Of a stretch of DNA of 64,000 nt, positions 35,901-43,144 are shown in pieces. The DNA is from Compostibacter hankyongensis (GTDB lineage: Bacteria > Bacteroidota > Bacteroidia > Chitinophagales > Chitinophagaceae). The stretch is taken from assembly GCF_039541075.1 (NCBI RefSeq), contig NZ_BAABFN010000004.1, forward strand, positions 1-64,000, written 5' to 3'. How positions within the stretch are numbered: position 1 is the stretch's first letter; each line of letters opens with the position of its first letter. Below the pieces are notes generated by a model. The model saw only the letters and a program-made list of their open reading frames with translations, ran no database searches and had not been told where the DNA came from. The position numbers and the translations under genes are program-made.

Positions 35901-37421
35901 TTAATGTTTAAAATGCCGCATGCCGGTAAGCACCATCGCCATGTTGTTTTCCTGGCAGAAACGGATGGAATCGCCGTCGCGGATGGAGCCGCCGGGTTGG
36001 ATCACGGCGGTGATGCCGGCCTCCTGTGCAATGCGCACGCAATCGTCGAACGGAAAGAAGGCGTCGCTGGCCATGACCGCGCCCTGCAGGTCAAAATCGA
36101 ACTGCCGGGCTTTTTCCAGCGCATGACGCAGGGCGTCCACACGGGAAGTCTGGCCGCAGCCCTTGCCGATCAGCTGCCGGTCTTTTACCAGGGCGATGGC
36201 GTTGGACTTAAGATGTTTACAAACGAGGTTGGCAAAGGCGAGGTCGGCTTTTTCCGCTGCGGTGCAGGTGCGGGCGGCATCTTTCCACTCCTGGTAATTT
36301 CCCCGGTCGGGGTCCTGCACCAGCACGCCGTTTACCATATTTTTGCTGAGCTGTGCAACGCGCACCGGCTGCAGCTGCCGGAGCAGGATGCGGTTCTTTT
36401 TCTGCTGCAGCACCGCTAAGGCTTCCGGGTCGAAATCCGGGGCGACCAGGATCTCGAAAAATATCTCGCTGACGGCTGCGGCCGTGTCCCGGTCTACTTT
36501 GGCGTTACAGACCAGCACGCCGCCGAAGGCGCTTTCACGGTCGCCGGCGAGGGCCGCTTCCCAGGCTTCCTTCAGGGTGGGGCGGGTGGCAATGCCGCAG
36601 GGATTGGTATGCTTGATGACGGCAAAGGTAGCGTCCGCAGCGGGATCAAATTCCTGCACCAGCTGGCAGGCCGCATCGATGTCCACGAGGTTGTTATAAG
36701 AAATGGCTTTGCCGTGCAGCTGCTGGAAAGTATCTTCAAGACGGCCGTAAAACACGCCTTGCTGGTGCGGGTTTTCCCCGTAGCGCAGCACATGGGCGGG
36801 GGCTGCGGATTGCTGGAAATAGGTCGGCTCCTGCTCCTGCATAAAATACTGCGCAATGGCCACATCGTAGTGGGCGCAATGTTCGAAGGCGGTGGCCGCC
36901 AGCTTCCGCCGTTCTTCCACCGTGGTCTTGCCCTGCTGCTCAGCCAGGATATTTTCCAGCACCGGGTATTCCCGGCCCGAAGCGATAACGACTACGTCTT
37001 TATAGTTCTTGCCCGCGGCGCGGATCAGGGATACGCCGCCGATATCGATCTTTTCGATGATCTGCTGCTCTTCGCGGGTATTTTTAACCGTTTCTTCAAA
37101 AGGATACAGGTCTACGATCACCAGGTCGATCTCGGGGATCTCGTATTGCTGCAGCTGGGCCTGGTCGCCCGCATCGGTGCGGCGGGCCAGGATGCCGCCG
37201 AAAACCTTGGGATGAAGGGTCTTTACCCGTCCCCCTAAGATGCCGGGGTAAGCGGTAAGCGCTTCCACGGCGACGCAGGGTACGCCCTGCGATTCGATAA
37301 ACTGCTGGGTGCCGCCGGTGGAATAAATGGTGACGCCCAGGGCATGCAATTGTTTGATGATGTTTTCCAGCCCGTCTTTGTGAAATACGGAGATCAGCGC
37401 CGATTTGATTTGTTTTTGCAT
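35901..37421 (-). CDS. purH: Bifunctional AICAR formyltransferase/IMP cyclohydrolase
   Basis: The start was set at the ATG at 37421 because it gives the canonical N-terminus 'MQKQIKSALISVFHKDGLE' and 506 residues, the normal length. The N-terminal IMP cyclohydrolase (MGS-like fold) shows 'IYSTGGT' and 'ILGGRVKTLHPKVFGG'. The C-terminal AICAR transformylase has the catalytic 'VIKHTNPCGIA' and 'AMASDAFFPFDDCVRIA'. It catalyses the last two steps of purine synthesis in the cytoplasm. The long upstream extension of the frame overlaps comEC and is not used. Confidence 0.96.
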   Translation of the reverse strand: MQKQIKSALISVFHKDGLENIIKQLHALGVTIYSTGGTQQFIESQGVPCVAVEALTAYPGILGGRVKTLHPKVFGGILARRTDAGDQAQLQQYEIPEIDLVIVDLYPFEETVKNTREEQQIIEKIDIGGVSLIRAAGKNYKDVVVIASGREYPVLENILAEQQGKTTVEERRKLAATAFEHCAHYDVAIAQYFMQEQEPTYFQQSAAPAHVLRYGENPHQQGVFYGRLEDTFQQLHGKAISYNNLVDIDAACQLVQEFDPAADATFAVIKHTNPCGIATRPTLKEAWEAALAGDRESAFGGVLVCNAKVDRDTAAAVSEIFFEILVAPDFDPEALAVLQQKKNRILLRQLQPVRVAQLSKNMVNGVLVQDPDRGNYQEWKDAARTCTAAEKADLAFANLVCKHLKSNAIALVKDRQLIGKGCGQTSRVDALRHALEKARQFDFDLQGAVMASDAFFPFDDCVRIAQEAGITAVIQPGGSIRDGDSIRFCQENNMAMVLTGMRHFKH

Positions 37422-37447
37422 GGAAGGATCGGTTGTTGAATGGTTTT

Positions 37448-39559
37448 TTATCGCGGGATATCCGCAATCCAGGCGCCCTTGTCGGGTACCGAGAAGCAAG
37501 GCAAATTTAGCGCTTCGCATTCACTTTTCCATTTCCTGATCCGCCACGGGGCATTGGAAGCGTCAAAAACAAGACGGCTTCCGGGAAGGTATTTTCCGAT
37601 CCAGCGCATGGAAACCGGCGGGTTCTGCCGGAGGATCACATAGTCGACGGCCAGCGTGGCCGCGGGTATAAAGCTGCGAAACGAGGAATCGAGCAGCAGT
37701 AGTCGGATGTGGTAAAACTGCAGGTAAGGTCCCTTTTTAAAGATATGTCGGTTGCCGTGCCGGTCCGGGTGCACCTGCAAAAGGGTGCGCGCGGGGAAGA
37801 GATGATAACGGTAAAGCAGGGGTTGGCGCAGCAGGGCGGTATCCCCGATAAAATAGCTATGGAGGCCGTCCACAAGGTCCATGGCGGTATAGCCCGGGAT
37901 GTTGTACACGATGATCTTTTTCTGTTGTCGTGTGGCAGCTCTTCGCATGCCGTACCTGCCGGCCAGGAGCGCGCACAGGGCGAGTGCCCATAGCAGGTTC
38001 CGGGGCTGCCGCCGCATCAGCCAGGCGGCCAGGCAGCCGGTCACGAGGAACAGCAATACCGTTTCCGTGACACCGGTTGAAATGCCTTCCCAGCGGGTAT
38101 GCGGGAGGCTGTCCATCTGCAGGGTCAGGTCGTTGAGCCGGGCAATGGACCAACCGATGGCTTTTCCGAGCCATCCTGCCGGCAGGGGAAAGGGGGACAG
38201 GGCCAGCAGCATCAGGATGGCGACCAGGATCGCCGAAGACGCCGGCACCGCCACCAGGTTGGACAGCAGGAACAGCAGCGGGAATTGGTGAAAATAATAC
38301 AGGCAGAGCGGAAGGGTAAACACCTGGGCGGCCAGCGTGGTGGCCGTTACCTTCCAGACAGCCGCCGGCAAGCGATACGGGAAGCGGAACAGCCGGGCCA
38401 GCGGGGGCTGGAACAGGACGATGCCCAGCACCGCCAGGTAAGACAGCTGGAACCCGACGTCCATCAGCCAGTAAGGATTGCCGCAGAGCAGCAGGAAGGC
38501 GGAGGCAGCCAGCCTGTTGCCCGTATCGTCCCGCCGCTGTATAAACAGCACGCCGGCGGCCAGGATGGAGAACATCAGGGCGGCGCGCATCACCGACGGG
38601 CCTGCACCGGTGAGGGCGGCAAATCCCCAGAGGGCGGCCAGCAGCAGGATGCCGCGGAGCAGCTGTCCCTGCCGCCCCGTGGAAAGGGGCCGGAGCAGGA
38701 CCAGCAGGATAAGATAGATCAGCCCTACGTGCAGACCGGAGACGGCGATGATATGCACGATGCCCGTATTGGCGTAAGCCTGCAGCAGCGTTTTGTCCAG
38801 GTTGTCCCGGTAGCCCAGCAGCAGGGCTTCGGCAAAGCCGGCTTCCCGGGTCCCGGGAACATACCGCTCCAGCACAGCCAGGCAGCCATCGCGGCAACGG
38901 AAGCTGAGCTTCTTCAGCGTATTGCCGCTGCTGCCGGCCAGCCGCTGCCAGTCCGCCGCCTGCAGGAAGGCCTGGTGATAGAGATGCTGCCGGGCGCAGT
39001 AGGCGCGGTAGTCGAAGCCGCCGGGATTTCCCGAATTACGGATGGGCTGGAGACGGTTGCGCATGAGGATGCGGTCGCCGTAATAAAGCGGGGGTGGGGC
39101 GCCGGCTTTGCGGAAATAAAGCAGGGCGCGGCCTTTTATCTTCTCCCGGGTTTTTCCCCGGATGATTTCCAGCAGGGTGACCTCCGCCTTCCAGGTTTTG
39201 GGTTTTTCTATCGGCGGCTCGTCCAGCCGGGCTACGATATAGCTGCTGTCTGCCGGCGGCAGCTTCCCGGAAAAATCGTCACGGCGGGACCAGTCGGCGC
39301 GTTGTACGGCCAGCCACCCCAGCGCCAGCAGGGCCAGGTGGATGCTCAAGCCGGGGAGATAACGGTAGCGGAAGCGCCCGGCGAGGGGAAGACAACGGTA
39401 TACCGCATAGCAGACCGCGGCCATCAGCGCGGGGATGGTTGCTGAAAGGGGAAAGGGGAGGCGGGGAAACAGCAGTCCTGCGCCGATACCGGCGATAAGC
39501 GGGGGAAGCAACCGTACAAAGGGAGCCCTTTTCCAGAGCGGAACTTGAGGAGGGAGCAT
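37448..39559 (-). CDS. comEC: ComEC/Rec2 DNA-uptake channel
   Basis: A 703-residue inner-membrane protein. An N-terminal membrane region is followed by a periplasmic OB-like domain ('SSYIVARLDEPPIEKPKTWKAEV', DUF4131). The competence domain has the hallmark 'GIVHIIAVSGLHVGLIYLIL', and many membrane helices extend to ~residue 520. The C-terminal part corresponds to the metallo-beta-lactamase-like region but lacks the HxHxDH zinc motif ('LHSYFIGDTALLRQP', 'RLLLLDSSFRSFI'), so it is probably a degenerate domain. It transports single-stranded DNA during transformation. It is upstream of purH on the same strand. Confidence 0.88.
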   Translation of the reverse strand: MLPPQVPLWKRAPFVRLLPPLIAGIGAGLLFPRLPFPLSATIPALMAAVCYAVYRCLPLAGRFRYRYLPGLSIHLALLALGWLAVQRADWSRRDDFSGKLPPADSSYIVARLDEPPIEKPKTWKAEVTLLEIIRGKTREKIKGRALLYFRKAGAPPPLYYGDRILMRNRLQPIRNSGNPGGFDYRAYCARQHLYHQAFLQAADWQRLAGSSGNTLKKLSFRCRDGCLAVLERYVPGTREAGFAEALLLGYRDNLDKTLLQAYANTGIVHIIAVSGLHVGLIYLILLVLLRPLSTGRQGQLLRGILLLAALWGFAALTGAGPSVMRAALMFSILAAGVLFIQRRDDTGNRLAASAFLLLCGNPYWLMDVGFQLSYLAVLGIVLFQPPLARLFRFPYRLPAAVWKVTATTLAAQVFTLPLCLYYFHQFPLLFLLSNLVAVPASSAILVAILMLLALSPFPLPAGWLGKAIGWSIARLNDLTLQMDSLPHTRWEGISTGVTETVLLFLVTGCLAAWLMRRQPRNLLWALALCALLAGRYGMRRAATRQQKKIIVYNIPGYTAMDLVDGLHSYFIGDTALLRQPLLYRYHLFPARTLLQVHPDRHGNRHIFKKGPYLQFYHIRLLLLDSSFRSFIPAATLAVDYVILRQNPPVSMRWIGKYLPGSRLVFDASNAPWRIRKWKSECEALNLPCFSVPDKGAWIADIPR

Positions 39560-39597
39560 CCTTTAAGGTACGGAAAAAAGCCGGTCCGTGCGGAGGA

Positions 39598-40779
39598 TTA
39601 CCGGCTCAGCAGCATGCTTCTTTCTTTGAACAGCTTCCGGAAGTAGGGGTCGCGCAGATCCCGGATAAAGCGGATGGCTTCACCGGTAGATTTCATTTCC
39701 GGTCCCAGCTCTTTGTTGACGCCGGGGAATTTGTTGAAGGAAAACACCGGTTCTTTGATGGCGAAGCCCTGGAGCCGTTTTTCAATCTTGAAATCCTTTA
39801 GCTTCTTCGCGCCCAGCATCACCTTGGTAGCAATGTTGAGGTAAGGCACCTGATAAGCCTTTGCGATAAAAGGAGTGGTACGCGATGCCCGGGGATTGGC
39901 TTCGATGACGTATACTTTTCCGTCTTTGATGGCGAACTGTATGTTGATCAAACCGCGGATGTTCAGCGCGCGGGCGATCTTTTCGGCGTAGAATTCCATG
40001 GTGGTCACCTCCATGGGACTGAGGTTGAAGGCCGGCAGCACGGCGTTGCTGTCGCCGCTGTGTATGCCGGCGGGCTCGATATGCTCCATAACGCCCATGA
40101 CGTGAAAATCTTCCCCGTCGCAGATGGCATCCACTTCCGCTTCCTGGCAGCGGTCCAGGAAATGGTCGATGAGGATCTTGTTGCCCGGCAGGTGCTTCAG
40201 CAGGCTCACCACGGCCTTTTCCAGCTCCTCTTCGTTGATCACGATCCGCATGCGCTGTCCGCCCAGCACATAGGAGGGGCGTACCAGCACGGGATAACCC
40301 ACCTCCTCTGCCACTTTCATGGCCTCATCCGCCGTATAGGCGGTACCGTATTTGGGATAAGGGATCCCCAGTTCCTTGAGCATATCCGAAAAGCGGCCCC
40401 GGTCCTCGGCGATATCCATATCGTTAAACGAGGTGCCGATGATGGGAATGCCTTTTTCCTGGAGGCGTTTGGCCAGCTTGAGCGCGGTTTGTCCCCCCAG
40501 CTGCACGATGACCCCTTTGGGCTTTTCCAGCTCGATGATCTCCCAGAGGTGCTCCCAGTATACCGGCTCGAAATACAGCTTGTCGGCCATGTCGAAGTCG
40601 GTGGACACGGTCTCCGGGTTACAGTTCATCATGATGGCTTCGTAACCCGACTCGCGGATGGCCTGCAGGCCGTGGGTACAGCAGTAGTCAAATTCGATGC
40701 CCTGCCCGATGCGGTTGGGGCCGGAGCCGAGTACGATGATCTTTTCCTTGTTCGATGGTATGGATTCGTTATGGGACAT
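39598..40779 (-). CDS. carB: Carbamoyl-phosphate synthase large subunit, C-terminal half
   Basis: A 393-residue protein equal to the carbamoyl-phosphate-forming half of CarB. It opens 'NKEKIIVLGSGPNRIGQG', then has 'VIVQLGGQTALKLAKRL', the ATP-grasp part 'YPVLVRPSYVLGGQRMRIV', 'VEHIEPAG'-type 'GVMEHIEPAGIHSGDS' and the metal site 'YVIEANPRASRTTPF'. It ends without an MGS allosteric domain. The N-terminal half is a separate gene (41429-43102). The start ATG lies inside the last codons of the PIN toxin (11-bp overlap), so translation is probably coupled to it. Both halves look catalytically intact, so this is a split gene and not a pseudogene. Confidence 0.9.
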   Translation of the reverse strand: MSHNESIPSNKEKIIVLGSGPNRIGQGIEFDYCCTHGLQAIRESGYEAIMMNCNPETVSTDFDMADKLYFEPVYWEHLWEIIELEKPKGVIVQLGGQTALKLAKRLQEKGIPIIGTSFNDMDIAEDRGRFSDMLKELGIPYPKYGTAYTADEAMKVAEEVGYPVLVRPSYVLGGQRMRIVINEEELEKAVVSLLKHLPGNKILIDHFLDRCQEAEVDAICDGEDFHVMGVMEHIEPAGIHSGDSNAVLPAFNLSPMEVTTMEFYAEKIARALNIRGLINIQFAIKDGKVYVIEANPRASRTTPFIAKAYQVPYLNIATKVMLGAKKLKDFKIEKRLQGFAIKEPVFSFNKFPGVNKELGPEMKSTGEAIRFIRDLRDPYFRKLFKERSMLLSR

Positions 40780-41164
40780 ACAGGTTTATTCCGGGGATGT
40801 ATTTAAAATGTTTTTTATTATAGGTATATAAGGGAATATTAAAAGTTACTGCGGTAGCGGCAATCAGCGCATCGGGTATCTGCAGCGCATGACTTTTTGA
40901 AAAATCCTGGACAAAACGAAAGGCGAGCGCTGAAACTTCTTCTGTAAGATGAAAGATTAATTTTTTAAGCAATCGGTCGATCTCAGCTTTATTTTTGCTT
41001 CCCTGGATCAATTCCATTTTTGTAATGATGGAAATACATATCGGCAGGTTGTTGTTTTCGAACGATTGAAGATGACGAAGAATAGTGCGATACCGGGTAC
41101 TCTTTTCATTAAAATAATCGATCAGAATATCTGAATCACAGATTATTGGATTTTTCTTTTCCAC
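40769..41164 (-). CDS. PIN-domain toxin RNase (VapC-like)
   Basis: A 131-residue PIN protein. The acidic active-site residues are visible: Asp in 'ICDSDILIDYF' (~9-19), Glu in 'IITKMELIQGS' and Asp in 'LQIPDALIAATAVTF'. VapC-type PIN proteins cut tRNA or rRNA. Its start overlaps the end of the antitoxin gene by 22 bp and its last 11 bp contain the start of the C-terminal carB half. The gene is more AT-rich than carB, consistent with insertion of a foreign module between the carB halves. Confidence 0.88.
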   Translation of the reverse strand: MEKKNPIICDSDILIDYFNEKSTRYRTILRHLQSFENNNLPICISIITKMELIQGSKNKAEIDRLLKKLIFHLTEEVSALAFRFVQDFSKSHALQIPDALIAATAVTFNIPLYTYNKKHFKYIPGINLYVP

Positions 41165-41412
41165 CCCTTTTTTCTTAGCTGTTCAAGTGTAAGGTTGCGC
41201 CCCGTCCATATACCCGCTGATTCGGCTATTTTAACAGAAGGATCACCTGGCACTATTACTCCGGCCGCTATCAACTCTTCCCATTTATGCTGACCAGCAG
41301 ATTTTTCTTTTTTAGCTGGTTCATTCACCTCCATTTCCAGTTCTTTTGCCAGGGTTTTTATAGCACTGATGGCTTTTTTATTTGCTGATCTTATAGAAAT
41401 TGTCGTCATCAT
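41143..41412 (-). CDS. Antitoxin of the PIN toxin
   Basis: An 89-residue protein from the ATGATG at 41412, 16 bp after the stop of the N-terminal carB half; the longer frame upstream runs through carB and is not real. It starts 'MMTTISIRSANKKAISAIKTLAKELEMEV', resembling small DUF2683-like antitoxins, and ends with a basic tail ('LEQLRKKGWKRKIQ'). The toxin start lies within its last codons. In such pairs the antitoxin binds the PIN toxin and represses the operon. Here its expression should follow carB transcription. Confidence 0.7.
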   Translation of the reverse strand: MMTTISIRSANKKAISAIKTLAKELEMEVNEPAKKEKSAGQHKWEELIAAGVIVPGDPSVKIAESAGIWTGRNLTLEQLRKKGWKRKIQ

Positions 41413-41428
41413 ATAGCAAAAATACCCA

Positions 41429-43102
41429 TTATCCCTCAAATGTAGAATAGAAATAAGGCGTTTTGGCCTCGAACTCGGCGGAGCAGGTATCCACCATCTT
41501 GTAGGTACGGACAATGCCCAGCGCCTTCCGTTTTTCATAGACCTCGTCATCCGTGCAGTTGCCCAGCAGCATGGCCAGCTGCTGGTCTGAGAAGCCCATT
41601 TTTTTGGCCTCCTTCAGCAACTCGGCGGGCAGGCTGTCCAGGTCGTGGGTCTCCAGCTGTTTTTCCAGGTCCACGATCTCCTGGATCTGATACAGGAACC
41701 AGGGATCGATATAGGTCTGCTGATGGATGGTTTTTACGGAAAGGCCGGCCATCAGCGCGTCTTTGATACGGAAGATGCGGTCCCAGGTAGGGGTCTTGAT
41801 CCGCTCCATCAGCTGGTCGGCTTTCATCAGCGATTTCCCGTAGTAGCCCAGGCCGATGGCTTCATTTTCCAGGCTCTGGCAGGCCTTCTGGATGGCTTCG
41901 GGGAAGGTGCGGCCGATAGACATTACCTCGCCCACCGATTTCATCTGCAGACCCAGCGTTTCGTTGGCGCCCTTGAACTTGTCGAAGTTCCAGCGCGGCA
42001 TCTTGACGATCACGTAGTCCAGGGCCGGCTCGAAATAAGCGGAGGTGGTCTGGGTGATCTGGTTTTTCAGCTCGTCCAGCGTATAGCCGATCGCCAGCTT
42101 GGCGGCTATCTTGGCGATGGGGTAACCCGTAGCTTTGGAGGCCAGCGCGGAGGAGCGGCTTACACGGGGATTTATTTCGATGGCGATGAGCTCTTCATTC
42201 TCCGGGTTCAGGGCAAACTGCACATTACAGCCGCCGGCGAAATTGCCAAGGCCGCGCATCATGCGGATAGCGGTGTTGCGCATTTGCTGGAAAGCGCTGT
42301 CACTGAGGGTCATGGCCGGGGCGATGGTGATGGAGTCGCCGGTATGGACTCCCATAGGATCCAGATTTTCCACCGTACAGATGATCACCACGTTGTCGGC
42401 TGCGTCGCGCAGCAGCTCCAGCTCAAATTCCTTCCAGCCCAGCACGGCTTTCTCCACCAGCACCTCATGAATGGGGGAGGCCTCGAGACCCCGCTGCAGG
42501 GCTTCGTCCAGCTCGTCCTTGTCGTGTACAAAGCCGCCGCCGGTACCGCCGAGCGTAAAGGAGGGGCGGATGACCAGCGGAAACCCTATCTCCTGGGCAA
42601 ATTCCTTTCCTTCGAGGAAGGAGTTGGCGATATGCGCCGGCGCAACGGCTACGCCGATCTCGATCATATACTGGCGGAACAGCTCCCGGTCCTCGGCTTT
42701 GTCGATGGCTTTGATGTCCACGCCGATCAGGGCCACCTTGTATTTTTCCCAGATGCCCAGCTCGTCGGCTTCCTTGGCCAGGTTCAGCGCCGTCTGCCCT
42801 CCCATGGTAGGCAGCACGGCATCGATCTGGTTTTCTTCGAGGATCTGTTCCAGGCTTTCCACGGTCAGCGGCAGCAGGTATACCCTGTCGGCCATCATGG
42901 GGTCGGTCATGATGGTAGCGGGGTTGGAATTGATGAGGATCACCCGGATACCTTCCTCGCGGAGCGAGCGGGCGGCCTGGGATCCGCTGTAGTCAAATTC
43001 GCAGGCCTGTCCGATGATGATCGGGCCGGAGCCGATGATAAGTACGGTTTTGAAACGATTGTCTTTGGGCATTTGCGTGAATACGGTTTTGAGATCAGCC
43101 AC
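41429..43102 (-). CDS. carB: Carbamoyl-phosphate synthase large subunit, N-terminal half
   Basis: A 557-residue protein equal to the carboxyphosphate-forming half plus the oligomerisation domain of CarB. Motifs include 'VLIIGSGPIIIGQACEFDYSG', 'LPTMGGQTALNLAKE', 'PLVIRPSFTLGGTGGGF', 'NLDPMGVHTGDSITIAPA' and 'IEINPRVSRSSALASKATG'. It ends 'YFYSTFEG' and stop, exactly at the interdomain linker that in intact CarB leads into the second 'IIVLGSGPNRIG' half. With the downstream half it gives about 950 residues, the length of an intact CarB lacking an MGS domain. The two products presumably assemble into a working synthase for arginine and pyrimidines. Confidence 0.92.
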   Translation of the reverse strand: MADLKTVFTQMPKDNRFKTVLIIGSGPIIIGQACEFDYSGSQAARSLREEGIRVILINSNPATIMTDPMMADRVYLLPLTVESLEQILEENQIDAVLPTMGGQTALNLAKEADELGIWEKYKVALIGVDIKAIDKAEDRELFRQYMIEIGVAVAPAHIANSFLEGKEFAQEIGFPLVIRPSFTLGGTGGGFVHDKDELDEALQRGLEASPIHEVLVEKAVLGWKEFELELLRDAADNVVIICTVENLDPMGVHTGDSITIAPAMTLSDSAFQQMRNTAIRMMRGLGNFAGGCNVQFALNPENEELIAIEINPRVSRSSALASKATGYPIAKIAAKLAIGYTLDELKNQITQTTSAYFEPALDYVIVKMPRWNFDKFKGANETLGLQMKSVGEVMSIGRTFPEAIQKACQSLENEAIGLGYYGKSLMKADQLMERIKTPTWDRIFRIKDALMAGLSVKTIHQQTYIDPWFLYQIQEIVDLEKQLETHDLDSLPAELLKEAKKMGFSDQQLAMLLGNCTDDEVYEKRKALGIVRTYKMVDTCSAEFEAKTPYFYSTFEG

Positions 43103-43136
43103 TTTTATCCGGACCCTTCTTGCCGGGGAAATCGTG

Positions 43137-43144
43137 CAAAATTA
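43137..43144 (-). promoter_or_regulatory. -7 promoter box for the carB/toxin-antitoxin operon
   Basis: On the minus strand TAATTTTG (complement of CAAAATTA at 43137-43144) fits TAnnTTTG exactly and lies 34 bp before the carB start. It overlaps the stop codon of the upstream VWA gene. If used, it drives carB-N, antitoxin, toxin and carB-C as one transcript. Confidence 0.5.

Noticed and set aside
39598..43102. carB as a frameshift pseudogene
   Set aside because: The two halves are separated by a complete toxin-antitoxin pair with intact catalytic residues, and each half is a full catalytic unit, so the split is structural and not a single frameshift.
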